A stretch of 59,940 nucleotides of DNA from Steroidobacteraceae bacterium (GTDB lineage: Bacteria > Pseudomonadota > Gammaproteobacteria > Steroidobacterales > Steroidobacteraceae): contig JALHTE010000184.1 of assembly GCA_022865595.1 (NCBI GenBank), positions 1-59,940 of the forward strand, written 5' to 3'. Of this stretch, positions 1-8,483 are shown piece after piece; position 1 is the stretch's first letter, and each line of letters begins with the position of its first letter. The translations under genes and the position numbers were made by a program. The notes under the pieces are model-generated. The model was not told the DNA's origin and did no database searches. It worked only from the letters and a program-made list of their open reading frames with translations.

Positions 1-39
1 CGCAACGCCGAGGCGGCAGAAACCGCTCCGGCCTCCTGA
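1..39 (+). CDS. possible C-terminal end of an upstream gene (partial)
   Basis: Frame 1 reads twelve codons, ending in ETAPAS, and stops at TGA 24 bases before leuC. The Ala/Pro/Glu-rich tail is typical of the end of a real protein, but twelve residues cannot identify a family. It could equally be chance. If real, it lies in the same direction as leuCDB and may share its operon. Confidence 0.3.
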   Translation, partial: RNAEAAETAPAS

Positions 40-63
40 GCAAACCGGCCACCCGGAGCCCGC

Positions 64-1467
64 ATGACCGCGAAGACCCTGTTCGAGAAGGTCTGGGAGC
101 GGCACGAAGTCGTGCCCGAGACACCCGACACTCCCGCCGTGCTGTACATCGACCTGCACCTGGCACACGAAGTCACCTCGCCGCAGGCATTCTCGGTGCT
201 GCGCGGCAGGGGCCTCCAGGTGCGACGGCCGGATCGAACCCTGGTGACCATGGACCACTCGACGCCAACCGAGACCTCCCAGGTATTTGGTGGCGTGCCG
301 ATCGCGCTCGAGTCCGCGGCGAAGCAGGTCCGCCAGCTGGAACTCAACTGCGCGGAATTCGGGCTCGACCTGATCGGCCTGCGCGACGAACGGCGCGGCA
401 TCGTGCATGTCATCGGCCCGGAGCTTGGCGCAACGCAACCCGGCAAGACCATCGTGTGCGGCGACAGCCATACCAGCACGCACGGTGCGTTCGGCGCGCT
501 GGCGTTCGGAATAGGCACGACGGAGGTCGGGTACGTGCTCGCGACGCAGTGCCTGCTGCAGCGCAAGCCCAGGACACTGGCGATCGAATTTGCCGGCCAG
601 CTCGGCCCGGGCGTGACGGCCAAGGACCTGGTGCTCGCGGTCATCGGGCAGATCGGCGTGAACGGTGGCACCGGCCACGTGATCGAGTTCCGTGGACCGG
701 CTATCGAGGCGATGTCGATGGACGAGCGCATGACGATCTGCAACATGTCCATCGAGGCCGGCGCAAGGGCCGGCATGGTCGCCCCGGACGAAACCACGTT
801 CGCGTACCTCAAGGGCCGTCCGCGCGCCCCGCAGGGCGAGGACTGGGATCGAGCGATCGCTGACTGGCGCACGCTCGCGTCGGATCCCGGCGCCGTCTTC
901 GACCGGACGGTGCACATCGATGCGGGGGCGATCGAGCCGATGATCACCTACGGGACCAACCCCGGAATGGTCGTACCGATTTCCGGTGGAGTGCCGGACC
1001 GTCCGGGTGATGCGGTATTCGCGCGCGCGCTTTCCTACATGGGCCTCGAGCCGGGCCAGTCGCTGCGCGACCGGCCGGTCCAGGTCGTGTTCATCGGCAG
1101 CTGCACCAATGCCAGGCTGTCGGACCTCGAACTCGCCGCCCGTGTATTCGCGGGGCACAAGGTCGCACCGGGCGTGCGGGCGCTGGTGGTCCCCGGGTCG
1201 CAGCAGATCAAGCGCGAGGCCGAGGCCCTGGGGCTCGCGAAAATCTTCACGGATGCCGGCGCGGAATGGCGCGAGTCAGGCTGCTCGATGTGCCTGGGCA
1301 TGAACGGCGACACCGTTGACCCCGGTCTTTATTGCGTCAGCACCAGCAACCGCAATTTCGAGGGACGCCAGGGCGCGGGTTCGCGCACCCTGCTCGCAAG
1401 CCCGGCGACGGCCGCAGCGGCGGCGATCCGGGGCCGGGTCACCGACCCGCGCGAATTCATTCACTGA
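64..1467 (+). CDS. leuC: 3-isopropylmalate dehydratase large subunit
   Basis: Large subunit of the leucine-pathway isomerase that converts 2-isopropylmalate to 3-isopropylmalate with LeuD, in the cytoplasm. The 467 residues match the usual bacterial LeuC length. The three [4Fe-4S] ligands of the aconitase family are visible: Cys347 in GSCTNAR, and Cys407 and Cys410 in GCSMCLGMN. Other family motifs are MDHSTPT near the N-terminus and [13 protein letters not shown] around residue 140. The ATG is preceded by a GGAG ribosome-binding site about six bases upstream. leuD follows after six bases, so the two subunits are co-translated from one operon. No leader peptide with Leu codons can be seen because the window starts only 63 bases upstream. 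The identification is secure. Confidence 0.97.
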   Translation: MTAKTLFEKVWERHEVVPETPDTPAVLYIDLHLAHEVTSPQAFSVLRGRGLQVRRPDRTLVTMDHSTPTETSQVFGGVPIALESAAKQVRQLELNCAEFGLDLIGLRDERRGIVHVIGPELGATQPGKTIVCGDSHTSTHGAFGALAFGIGTTEVGYVLATQCLLQRKPRTLAIEFAGQLGPGVTAKDLVLAVIGQIGVNGGTGHVIEFRGPAIEAMSMDERMTICNMSIEAGARAGMVAPDETTFAYLKGRPRAPQGEDWDRAIADWRTLASDPGAVFDRTVHIDAGAIEPMITYGTNPGMVVPISGGVPDRPGDAVFARALSYMGLEPGQSLRDRPVQVVFIGSCTNARLSDLELAARVFAGHKVAPGVRALVVPGSQQIKREAEALGLAKIFTDAGAEWRESGCSMCLGMNGDTVDPGLYCVSTSNRNFEGRQGAGSRTLLASPATAAAAAIRGRVTDPREFIH

Positions 1468-1473
1468 GGTCAC

Positions 1474-2049
1474 ATGGATCCGATCAAAGTCATCCGTTCG
1501 CGGACGGTCGTGATGTCGTCCACCAACATCGACACCGACCAGATCATCCAGGCGCGATTCCTCACCACTACCACGCGCGAAGGGCTCGGCGCGGCGTTGT
1601 TCGCGGACCTGCGCAACGCTCCCGACGGCTCACCGCGCCCCGAGTTCGTGCTGAACCGCCCGGAGTCGCGCGGTTGCCGGATCCTCGTGGCCGGTCGCAA
1701 CATCGGCTGCGGCTCCTCGCGCGAGCACGCGCCGTGGGCCCTGCTCGACTACGGGTTCCAGGCTGTCATCAGCACCGAGATCGCGGACATTTTCCGCAGC
1801 AACAGCCTGAAGAACGGCCTGTTGCCGATCGTCGTGGATGAAGCCACCCACCAGTGGCTGCTGGACAACCCGGGAGCCCCGGTCGAGATCGACCTGCCCG
1901 CCTCGGTCCTGCGACTTCCCGACGGCAGGGAGACAGCCTTTCCGGTCGAGCCATTTGCCCGCTACTGCCTGATGAACGGTGTCGATGAACTCGGCTACCT
2001 GCTCGGCCAGACCAGCGCAATTGCAGCCTACGAGAGCCAGCACACATGA
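1474..2049 (+). CDS. leuD: 3-isopropylmalate dehydratase small subunit
   Basis: Small (swivel-domain) subunit that completes the isopropylmalate isomerase with LeuC. The 191-residue protein carries the family signatures [10 protein letters not shown] near residue 20 and [13 protein letters not shown] near residue 80, which lines the substrate pocket. The gene starts six bases after leuC and its stop codon overlaps the ATG of leuB in an ATGA arrangement, so translation of leuC, leuD and leuB is probably coupled. Length and motifs are ordinary for the bacterial LeuD1 type. Confidence 0.96.
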   Translation: MDPIKVIRSRTVVMSSTNIDTDQIIQARFLTTTTREGLGAALFADLRNAPDGSPRPEFVLNRPESRGCRILVAGRNIGCGSSREHAPWALLDYGFQAVISTEIADIFRSNSLKNGLLPIVVDEATHQWLLDNPGAPVEIDLPASVLRLPDGRETAFPVEPFARYCLMNGVDELGYLLGQTSAIAAYESQHT

Positions 2050-3116
2050 AAGCACGCATCACGGTGCTGGCCGGGGACGGCATTGGTCCCGAAGTCACGG
2101 CAGCGGGGGTTCGGGTACTCGAATCCGTGGCAGGCGCATTCGGTCACGAGTTCGAGTTTGTCGATGCCCTGATCGGCGGGGCCGCCATCGACGCGAGCGG
2201 CTCACCGCTGCCGCCGCGCACCGTGGACGCCTGCCGCAGCTGCGATGCAGTGCTGCTCGGCGCCGTGGGCGGACCCAAGTGGTCGGACCCATCGGCCCGG
2301 GTCCGGCCCGAGCAGGGTCTGCTGGAACTGCGCCGGACACTGGGGCTGTTCGCCAACCTGCGTCCTGTCCGGACGCTGGAGTCGGTGCTCGATGTCTCAC
2401 CGCTGAAGGCGGAAGTCATCTCGGGTGTCGACATCATGGTCGTGCGTGAACTCACGGGCGGGATCTATTTCGGTCGCAAGAGCCGCACGGCGCTCGAGGC
2501 CGAGGACGTATGTTCCTATTCCGCACATGAGATCGAACGCGTAACCCGCACCGCCGGCCGCCTGGCCATGCAGCGCAAGCGCCGCATCGTCTCCGTCGAC
2601 AAGGCGAACGTGCTGGAGACCTCGCGGCTGTGGCGCTCGGTCGTGGAGCGCGTGATTTCGGAGGAGTTTCCCGACGTATCGCTGGAGCACATGCTGGTCG
2701 ATGCCGCGGCCATGCACCTGCTGCTGCGGCCGACCTCGTTCGACGTGCTGCTGACCGAGAACATGTTCGGCGACATCCTCACCGACGAGGCGTCGATGCT
2801 GGCTGGATCGCTCGGGCTGCTTCCCTCTGCGTCTCTCGGGGACGGAAGAGTCGGCCTCTACGAACCGATCCACGGATCGGCGCCGGACATCGCGGGTCGC
2901 GGCATCGCAAATCCCTGCGGCACGATCCTGAGCAGCGCGATGCTGCTGCGGCACTCGCTCGGTCTCGAGCGCGAGGCGGCGACGGTAGAGGCTGCGGTCG
3001 AGTCGTCCCTGTCCTCGGGCCTGCGGACCGCCGACATCGCCCGCAAGGGACAGGCGTCAATCGGCACCGAAGCGGTCGCTGACGCGATAATTGAGCGAAT
3101 TTTAACGGTACATTAA
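2046..3116 (+). CDS. leuB: 3-isopropylmalate dehydrogenase
   Basis: NAD-dependent oxidative decarboxylase of 3-isopropylmalate, the third leucine-specific enzyme (356 residues). Visible family features are GDGIGPEV at the N-terminus, the substrate-binding stretch ELTGGIYFG, the Mg-binding region [12 protein letters not shown] and the cofactor loop [13 protein letters not shown] that marks NAD-specific enzymes. It overlaps leuD by four bases. The stop codon TAA lies in the loop of an AT-rich inverted repeat (TTAACGG and CCGTTAA, 3102-3124). A strong intrinsic terminator lies about 240 bases downstream, so either the leu mRNA has a long 3' UTR or a separate small RNA occupies the gap. Confidence 0.96.
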   Translation: MKARITVLAGDGIGPEVTAAGVRVLESVAGAFGHEFEFVDALIGGAAIDASGSPLPPRTVDACRSCDAVLLGAVGGPKWSDPSARVRPEQGLLELRRTLGLFANLRPVRTLESVLDVSPLKAEVISGVDIMVVRELTGGIYFGRKSRTALEAEDVCSYSAHEIERVTRTAGRLAMQRKRRIVSVDKANVLETSRLWRSVVERVISEEFPDVSLEHMLVDAAAMHLLLRPTSFDVLLTENMFGDILTDEASMLAGSLGLLPSASLGDGRVGLYEPIHGSAPDIAGRGIANPCGTILSSAMLLRHSLGLEREAATVEAAVESSLSSGLRTADIARKGQASIGTEAVADAIIERILTVH

Positions 3117-3237
3117 CCCGTTAATAAACAATATCTTACAAGATTATTAACAGAAGATGGATAAAGATTCCGGCTCCGCACGGCGCTGACTGGAAAACCA
3201 TGTGCAAGCCCCGGAAAACCGGAGCTATACTGCGCGT

Positions 3238-3388
3238 CCGCAGACGGCTCCGACCGACCGAACCGCCGGACAGAGTCGCCAGAACATCGATCGTGTAGGA
3301 CTTGAGTCGGGTTAGTCATTGCCTCAAGGAATGAGGCACTCTTGTCCTGTCGCGAAAGGCCGGCATCACTGCCGGCCTTTCTTTTTTT
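3238..3388 (+). ncRNA. candidate small RNA or structured leu 3' UTR
   Basis: The gap between leuB and the convergent metB has no protein gene but is structured. A good -10 box (TATACT, 3226-3231) has only a poor -35. Downstream is a stem of TGCCTCA and TGAGGCA around an AGGAA loop (3319-3337), enclosed by a second stem formed by AGGAC..GAG and CTC..GTCCT. The region ends with a GC-rich terminator hairpin and a run of T. The AAGGA loop resembles a CsrA/RsmA-binding hairpin. The 5' end is a guess from the -10 box. It may instead be only the 3' UTR of leuCDB. Confidence 0.4.
3355..3388 (+). terminator. rho-independent terminator of leuCDB or of the small RNA
   Basis: A perfect ten-base stem, AAAGGCCGGC and GCCGGCCTTT with a six-base loop, is followed by CTTTTTTT. 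This is a canonical intrinsic terminator on the plus strand. It stands 27 bases before the end of the convergent metB. The A-rich left side may give weaker termination of minus-strand transcripts too. Confidence 0.93.
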
Positions 3389-3415
3389 GAGCATTGCCAG
3401 GATTGCCGGCGGCGT

Positions 3416-4582
3416 TCAAGCCGCGCGACCCGCAGCTGCCAGACCCTGCTCCAGGTCGGCAACCAGATCCGCGCCTTCCTCGATACCGATCGAAAGCCTG
3501 AGCAAGGTCTCCGAGATACCGGCGCGCTCGCGCGCCGCAGCGTCCATTGCCGCGTGCGTCATGCTGGCCGGGTGCGCGACCAGGCTTTCCACTCCACCCA
3601 GGGACTCGGCGAGTGAGAACAACTCCAGGGAGCCAAGCAGCGCCTTGACGTTGTCGACCGTTCCCTTCAGTTCGAAACTCGCCATCGCGCCGTACCCGCT
3701 CTGCTGGGCGCTTGCGATCGCGTGGCCAGGGTGCGACTCGAGCCCCGGGTAATAGACTTTCGATACCGCCGGGTGGCGGACCAGCAGTTCGACGACCTGC
3801 GCGGTGTTCTCGCCGTGGGCGCGCATGCGGGCGTGCAGGGTGCGCATTCCGCGCAGCGTCAGGTAGCTGTCAAACGGAGCGCCTGTCACGCCGGTGCAGT
3901 TGGCCCACCACGCGAGCTGCTCGTGCAACTCTCGCCTGGCTGCGACGACGGCACCGCCGACCACGTCGCTGTGGCCGTTCAGGTACTTGGTGGTCGAGTG
4001 CACGACCACGTCGGCACCAAGTGCGATCGGCCTCTGCCACACCGGGGAGAGGAAAGTATTGTCTGCGATCACCAGCGCGCCGGCCTCGTGCGCTGCCGCC
4101 GCTGCAGCGGCCAGGTCCACGATCCTGAGCAGCGGATTGCTCGGCGTCTCGATCCAGACGAGCGCCGGCCCGGATGCCAGCGCGTCCTGCAGCACACCCG
4201 CATCCTGGAAATCGACGAACCGCACGTCCAGCGAGCCACGCTCGCGGAGTGCGTTGAAGAGCCGGTAGGTGCCGCCGTAGCAATCGTGCGGAACCACCGC
4301 CACCTGGCCCGGCCGGAACAGCTGGGTGACCAGCGAGACCGCGGCCATCCCTGAGGAGGTGACGACCGCGCCCGCCCCTCCCTCCAGGTCGGCCAGCGCG
4401 TCGGCGAGCGCGTCGCGCGTCGGGTTGCCGGACCGCGAGTAGTCGTAGGCGCGCTTCTCGCCATAGCCGGCGAACGCGAACGTGGAAGTCAGGTGGATCG
4501 GCGGCACCACGGCCCCGAACTGCGTATCGGATTCCAGCGCCGCGCGCACCGTGCGGGTCTTCTGCGTCGTTTGTTTGCTCAT
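3416..4582 (-). CDS. metB: cystathionine gamma-synthase (trans-sulfuration PLP enzyme)
   Basis: PLP enzyme of the Cys/Met metabolism family, expected to join an activated homoserine with cysteine to give cystathionine. The 388 residues align closely with E. coli MetB from the start (VVPPIHLTSTF, AYDYSRSGNPTRD, LEGGAGAVVTSSGM). The PLP lysine is Lys199 in HSTTKYLNGHSD. It lies two bases after metX on the same strand, which fits an acyl-homoserine producer and user in one operon under the SAM riboswitch. Family members can act as cystathionine gamma-lyase or O-acylhomoserine sulfhydrylase. The MetB assignment rests on the N-terminal similarity and the partner gene. Confidence 0.88.
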   Translation of the reverse strand: MSKQTTQKTRTVRAALESDTQFGAVVPPIHLTSTFAFAGYGEKRAYDYSRSGNPTRDALADALADLEGGAGAVVTSSGMAAVSLVTQLFRPGQVAVVPHDCYGGTYRLFNALRERGSLDVRFVDFQDAGVLQDALASGPALVWIETPSNPLLRIVDLAAAAAAAHEAGALVIADNTFLSPVWQRPIALGADVVVHSTTKYLNGHSDVVGGAVVAARRELHEQLAWWANCTGVTGAPFDSYLTLRGMRTLHARMRAHGENTAQVVELLVRHPAVSKVYYPGLESHPGHAIASAQQSGYGAMASFELKGTVDNVKALLGSLELFSLAESLGGVESLVAHPASMTHAAMDAAARERAGISETLLRLSIGIEEGADLVADLEQGLAAAGRAA

Positions 4583-4584
4583 TT

Positions 4585-5631
4585 TCAGTCCAGGGCTTGC
4601 GCGAAAACGTCGCGCAGCACGTCGGTCTCCTTCAGGAATGCGTCGTGGCCATAAAGCGAACTGATCTCGACCAGCCGGCAGTTGCCTGCCAGGCGGTCGC
4701 GCAGTTCGCGCATGTCGGAAAGCGGCACCAGCTGGTCCTCCACCACGGCGACCAGAGTCACGGGCACGTTGATTGCCGCCGGATCGACGCGATGCAGGTC
4801 GATCGACTCGGACAGGCAGACGAAGGCCTCGGGCCGGTACTGTGCCGCATAGGCCTCACCGCGCGCAAAGAGGTAGGACTCCACTGGAAAGCGGAAGCCT
4901 TGCGTCGTCTGCTCGGGAGGACCGGAAAATCGCTCATCGAATTCACGTGACGAACGGTAAGTTGCCATCGCGAGCGCGCGCGCTAATGCCAGGCCGCGCT
5001 GTCCCTCGCCGTGGCCGAGCGCATAGCGCACAAACGCGCGCTGCACGCTGCGCCAGGCCGTGGACATCGGGTGCGTCCGGTGAGCGGCGCTGATCACGAC
5101 CGCGTGCCGCAGTCGCGCCGGATGCCGCTCGGCGAGTGCCAGCGCCACCATCCCGCCGTAAGAGGCACCGATGCAACCGTGCAGCTGCTCGATGCCGAGA
5201 TGGCCCATCAGGCCCACGATCATCGCCGCCTGGTCATAGGCGCTGACGGTCGGAAAGGCCTCCCCCGCCCCGGGGCCCGAGGTCGAGTGGCTGCCGCCAA
5301 GGAAGTCGATGCCGAGCACTCTGTATCGGTCGGTATCCAGCGCCCTGCCCGGCCCGATGCTTTCTTCCCACCAGCCGACGGGCTCGCCCGGCAGGCCGAA
5401 CACGTGCCGCCCGGCCGAGATGCCGCCGAGGACCGCGACCACCGGCGCCCCTGTTCGGCCGGCCAGGCGGTAGGCGACATCGACGGCCCCGAGACTGCCG
5501 CCGAAATACAGCGGAAACGTACCTGCGAGCCGCTGCACGGCGCTCACGCACTGGTACCCATCGGGTACTCTTCCGACGGGCAAACTCGAATCGGCTGCAG
5601 CACTGGGCGACATGTCGCGAACGTACTCCAT
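4585..5631 (-). CDS. metX: homoserine O-acyltransferase, MetX-type alpha/beta-hydrolase
   Basis: Activates homoserine by transfer of an acyl group (acetyl or succinyl), the first step specific to methionine synthesis. The protein has an alpha/beta-hydrolase fold. The nucleophile elbow GASYGG places Ser157, the acid is the Asp in EDQLVP and the base the His in YGHDAFL. The ORF track starts at 5775, but residues before MEYVRD are low-complexity Arg/Ser/Cys and would overlap the riboswitch aptamer. ATG at 5631 has an AGGTCG ribosome-binding site; ATG at 5613 is an alternative. Sequence alone does not settle acetyl versus succinyl specificity. Relatives in Xanthomonadales are reported to use succinyl-CoA. 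The unusually long gap to the riboswitch (105 bases) may be the expression platform. Confidence 0.85.
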   Translation of the reverse strand: MEYVRDMSPSAAADSSLPVGRVPDGYQCVSAVQRLAGTFPLYFGGSLGAVDVAYRLAGRTGAPVVAVLGGISAGRHVFGLPGEPVGWWEESIGPGRALDTDRYRVLGIDFLGGSHSTSGPGAGEAFPTVSAYDQAAMIVGLMGHLGIEQLHGCIGASYGGMVALALAERHPARLRHAVVISAAHRTHPMSTAWRSVQRAFVRYALGHGEGQRGLALARALAMATYRSSREFDERFSGPPEQTTQGFRFPVESYLFARGEAYAAQYRPEAFVCLSESIDLHRVDPAAINVPVTLVAVVEDQLVPLSDMRELRDRLAGNCRLVEISSLYGHDAFLKETDVLRDVFAQALD

Positions 5632-5736
5632 CGGCGACCTGTCTATGGGCCGCCCAGCAAGCTTCGAGACTCGCGTGGAGCACGATGGTCGCCACGACCG
5701 ACATCCCCGGCAGGAACCGGAGCAGCTTCGCGGCAA

Positions 5737-5846
5737 CTCATCTGTCGGTGGACCGTGTCCCCGTGGAGTTGGCACCTTTTCGGGCGGGTTGGTCCCGACG
5801 GTTGCCCCGGCTTCAAAGGGCCATTCCCTCAGCCGGTCTCGATGAG
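5737..5846 (-). promoter_or_regulatory. SAM-I (S-box) riboswitch controlling metX-metB
   Basis: Read on the minus strand, a P1 helix closes CTCATC with GATGAG at the two ends. Inside are the SAM-I core blocks in order: ATCGAGA, GGCTGAGGGAATGGCCC (the kink-turn and P2), TGAAGCC, GGCAACC, and AAAGGTGCCAACTCC. This is an almost complete match to the SAM-I consensus, which binds S-adenosylmethionine and turns off methionine genes. The aptamer lies in the 5' leader of metX, just after a sigma-70-like promoter. No poly-U terminator follows, so control is probably on translation or by Rho. Confidence 0.95.
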
Positions 5847-5853
5847 CGCGCGA

Positions 5854-5883
5854 AGTTTAGGTGGCACCGGCTCGGAGCGTCAA
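5854..5883 (-). promoter_or_regulatory. sigma-70 promoter for the metX-metB transcript
   Basis: On the minus strand, TTGACG (5883-5878) and TAAACT (5859-5854) are separated by 18 bases. This places the start of transcription just before P1 of the SAM-I aptamer, as expected for a riboswitch leader. Confidence 0.75.
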
Positions 5884-5910
5884 GGCAAAGGGCTTGCCCC
5901 GGTCGGGACG

Positions 5911-5940
5911 ATGTATTAATGTAGTAGCACATTATTACAT
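5911..5940. promoter_or_regulatory. 30-bp palindromic operator in front of the his operon regulator
   Basis: The arms ATGTATTAATGT and ACATTATTACAT are inverted repeats with 11 of 12 positions matching, separated by AGTAGC. The site ends 11 bases before the ATG of the TrpR-like regulator that heads the his operon. It overlaps the likely -10 region (TTGCCC at 5894-5899, 17 bases, TAATGT at 5917-5922). Position and symmetry fit autorepression of the operon by the encoded TrpR-family dimer. That the TrpR-like protein is the one that binds is an inference. Confidence 0.7.
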
Positions 5941-5951
5941 TGGATCACCCC

Positions 5952-6260
5952 ATGAAGACCCATCGCGGCATCTCGCAGCGGCAGGAAGCCGCCGCTGAAC
6001 GCTCGCTGTACCAGGCCGTGCTGACGCTTCGCACCATCGAGGAGTGCCGCGACTTCTTCCGCGACCTGTGCACGCCGGCCGAGCTGCAGGCCCTGACCGA
6101 CCGCTGGAACGTAGTCGGGCTTCTGCAACAGGGCATTCCCTATCGCGAGATCCACCGCGTCAGCGGCGTGAGCGTCACGACGATCGGCCGGGTCGCGCGC
6201 TACCTGGGCGGCGGCAACGGCGGCTACTCGCTGGCCGCCCGCCGGCTGTCGGAGCGCTGA
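5952..6260 (+). CDS. TrpR-family (YerC/YecD-type) regulator, probable his operon repressor
   Basis: A 102-residue all-helical DNA-binding protein of the TrpR/YerC/YecD family. The helix-turn-helix is visible from about residue 55 (GIPYREIHRVSGVSVTTIGR), preceded by the family block RDLCTPAELQALTDRW. The track opens at TTG 5940, inside the operator palindrome; ATG at 5952 is the natural start. The gene ends one base before hisG, so it is the first gene of the his operon. Relatives in this position are considered histidine-responsive repressors (called HisR in regulon reconstructions). The corepressor here is inferred, not seen. The 12-bp-arm palindrome immediately upstream is the likely target. 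Confidence 0.85.
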   Translation: MKTHRGISQRQEAAAERSLYQAVLTLRTIEECRDFFRDLCTPAELQALTDRWNVVGLLQQGIPYREIHRVSGVSVTTIGRVARYLGGGNGGYSLAARRLSER

Positions 6261-6261
6261 A

Positions 6262-7161
6262 ATGGAACGCAAACAGCGCCTGCGCATCGCGATCCAGAAA
6301 TCCGGGCGGCTCACCGAGGATTCGCTGGACCTGCTGCAGCGTTGCGGCCTCAAGTACAGCCGCGGCAAGGACCAGCTGATGTGCTACGGGGAGAACATGC
6401 CGCTCGACGTGCTGTTCGTCCGCGACGACGACATCCCCGACCTGGTCCAGGAAGACGTCTGCGACCTCGGCATCGTCGGGATCAACGTCATCGACGAGAA
6501 GCGGCTGGCGATGTCGGCGCGCGGCACCGAGCCCGGCTTCGAACTCGTGCAGCGCATGGACTTCGGGCGCTGCAGGCTGTCCATTGCGGTGCCGGACGAC
6601 TTTGCCTACAAGGGCCTGCCGAGCATTGCCGGCCGGCGCATCGCAACGACCTATCCCAACACGCTCGCGCGCTTCCTGCGCGAAAATTCGCTCGAGGCCG
6701 AGATCGTGACCCTGTCCGGGGCCGTCGAAATCGCCCCGCGCCTCGGCCGTGCCGACCTCATCTGCGACCTGGTGTCGACCGGGTCCACGCTCTCGGCCAA
6801 CCACCTCCGGGAAGTCACGACCGTGCTCGAGAGCGAAGCCGCACTGATCCGCACGCCGGTGCCCCTGCCGGACGAAAAAGCCGACTGGGTGCGCCGGTTG
6901 CTGCTGCGCATCGACGGCGTGCAGCAGGTTCGCGAGAGCAAGTACATCATGCTGCACGCGCCCCGCTCGGCGCTTGAAGAGATCAGGAAGCTGTTGCCGG
7001 GCAGCGAATCCCCGACGGTCATCCCGCTCGAGGGGCCGGGCAACAAGGTTGCCATCCACGCCGTGTGCCGCGAGAACGTATTCTGGGAGACCCTCGAGAG
7101 CCTCAAGGCGGCCGGAGCCAGCGCGGTGCTGGTCCTGCCGGTGGAGAAGATGCTGGCATGA
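6262..7161 (+). CDS. hisG: ATP phosphoribosyltransferase, long form
   Basis: Catalyses the first committed step of histidine synthesis, condensing ATP and PRPP. The 299 residues mean it is the long (HisG-L) type with a C-terminal ACT-like regulatory domain (from about residue 225, with LLPGSESPTVIPLEG) for histidine feedback. A HisZ partner is therefore not needed, and none is present. The N-terminal RLRIAIQKSGRLTEDS and the PRPP-binding block LVSTGSTLSANHL near residue 175 are visible. It overlaps hisD by four bases (ATGA). Confidence 0.97.
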   Translation: MERKQRLRIAIQKSGRLTEDSLDLLQRCGLKYSRGKDQLMCYGENMPLDVLFVRDDDIPDLVQEDVCDLGIVGINVIDEKRLAMSARGTEPGFELVQRMDFGRCRLSIAVPDDFAYKGLPSIAGRRIATTYPNTLARFLRENSLEAEIVTLSGAVEIAPRLGRADLICDLVSTGSTLSANHLREVTTVLESEAALIRTPVPLPDEKADWVRRLLLRIDGVQQVRESKYIMLHAPRSALEEIRKLLPGSESPTVIPLEGPGNKVAIHAVCRENVFWETLESLKAAGASAVLVLPVEKMLA

Positions 7162-8483
7162 GCACGACCCTGCAATCGATAGACTGGTCTGCCCTCGGCG
7201 ACGATGAGCGTCGCGAGCTCCTGCGTCGGCCTGCGCAGCGTGACACGGGCACGCTGCTCGCCAGCGCCGCGCTGATCGTGGACCAGGTGCGCAGTCGCGG
7301 CGACGCGGCGCTCCGCGAGTACACGGCGCGGTTCGACGGAGTCAAGCTCGAGTCGCTTGCCGTGACCGCGGCCGAGTTCGACGAAGCCGCGGCCGACATC
7401 ACCCGCGAACAACTCGCCGCACTGCGCCGCGCGATCGAGACCGTGACGCGCTTTCACGAGACCCAGTCGCTGGAACCGGTGCGCGTCCAGACGGCGCCCG
7501 GCGTGAACTGCGAGCGCGTGTTCGTGCCGATCGATGCCGTCGGCCTGTACGTGCCGGCCGGCACTGCACCGCTGCCCTCCACCGCCATCATGCTCGCAGT
7601 ACCGGCGCGCCTGGCACGGTGTCCGCTGCGTGTGCTGTGCACGCCGCCGCGGCCGGACGGTCGCGCGGACCCTGCCGTGCTCGTGGCGGCACGGCTCTGT
7701 GGAATCGAAACCGTGTTCAAGGTGGGCGGCGCCCAGGCCATCGCCGCGATGGCCTACGGGACCGAGAGCGTGCCGAAGGTAAACAAGGTGTTCGGGCCCG
7801 GAAACTCATGGGTCACGGCCGCCAAGCAGCTGGTCGCCGCCGATGCGGACGGCGCAGCGCTCGACATGCCGGCGGGACCGTCCGAAGTGCTGGTCATCGC
7901 CGACGACGCGGCCACTGCGGAGTTCGTCGCCGCGGACCTGCTCGCCCAGGCCGAGCACAGCGAGGATGCGCAGGTCGTGCTGGTCACGACCACGCGTGGA
8001 TTCGCCGAGCAGTGCATCGTCGAGGTCGAGCGCCAGCTTGCCTCCCTGCCCCGGCGCGAGATCGCGGCGCGTGCCATCGCCGGCAGCCGGGTCATCCTGG
8101 TTCCCGACCTCGACACCGCGCTCGAGGTGAGCAACATGTACGCCCCCGAGCACCTGATACTGCAGGTGCGGTCACCGCGCCGCTGGCTCGAGCGCGTCCG
8201 CAACGCTGGTTCCGTGTTCCTCGGCGCCTGGACGCCCGAGACCATGGGCGACTACTGCAGCGGCACCAACCACGTGCTGCCCACCTACGGCCATGCCCGG
8301 GCCTACAGTGGCCTCGGCGTGCTCGATTTCGTTCGCCGTATGACGGTCCAGGAAGTCACGCCCGAGGGCCTGGCGGACCTCGGGCTCACTGCCCGCGTGC
8401 TCGCTCGGCTCGAGGCACTCGAGGGCCACGCCAATGCGGTCACGGTACGCCTGGACGCGATCACCGCCGGGACACCGCAATGA
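7158..8483 (+). CDS. hisD: histidinol dehydrogenase
   Basis: Zinc-dependent enzyme performing the last two oxidations, histidinol to histidine, with NAD. The start was moved from the track position 7065 to ATG 7158, giving MSTTLQSIDW, an ATGA overlap with hisG and a normal length of 441 residues. Family blocks are VPAGTAPLPSTAIML, KVGGAQAIAAMAYGT, FGPGNSWVTAAKQ, PAGPSEVLV, the Zn-ligand region QAEHSEDAQ and the C-terminal YCSGTNHVLPTYG. Confidence 0.97.
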   Translation: MSTTLQSIDWSALGDDERRELLRRPAQRDTGTLLASAALIVDQVRSRGDAALREYTARFDGVKLESLAVTAAEFDEAAADITREQLAALRRAIETVTRFHETQSLEPVRVQTAPGVNCERVFVPIDAVGLYVPAGTAPLPSTAIMLAVPARLARCPLRVLCTPPRPDGRADPAVLVAARLCGIETVFKVGGAQAIAAMAYGTESVPKVNKVFGPGNSWVTAAKQLVAADADGAALDMPAGPSEVLVIADDAATAEFVAADLLAQAEHSEDAQVVLVTTTRGFAEQCIVEVERQLASLPRREIAARAIAGSRVILVPDLDTALEVSNMYAPEHLILQVRSPRRWLERVRNAGSVFLGAWTPETMGDYCSGTNHVLPTYGHARAYSGLGVLDFVRRMTVQEVTPEGLADLGLTARVLARLEALEGHANAVTVRLDAITAGTPQ

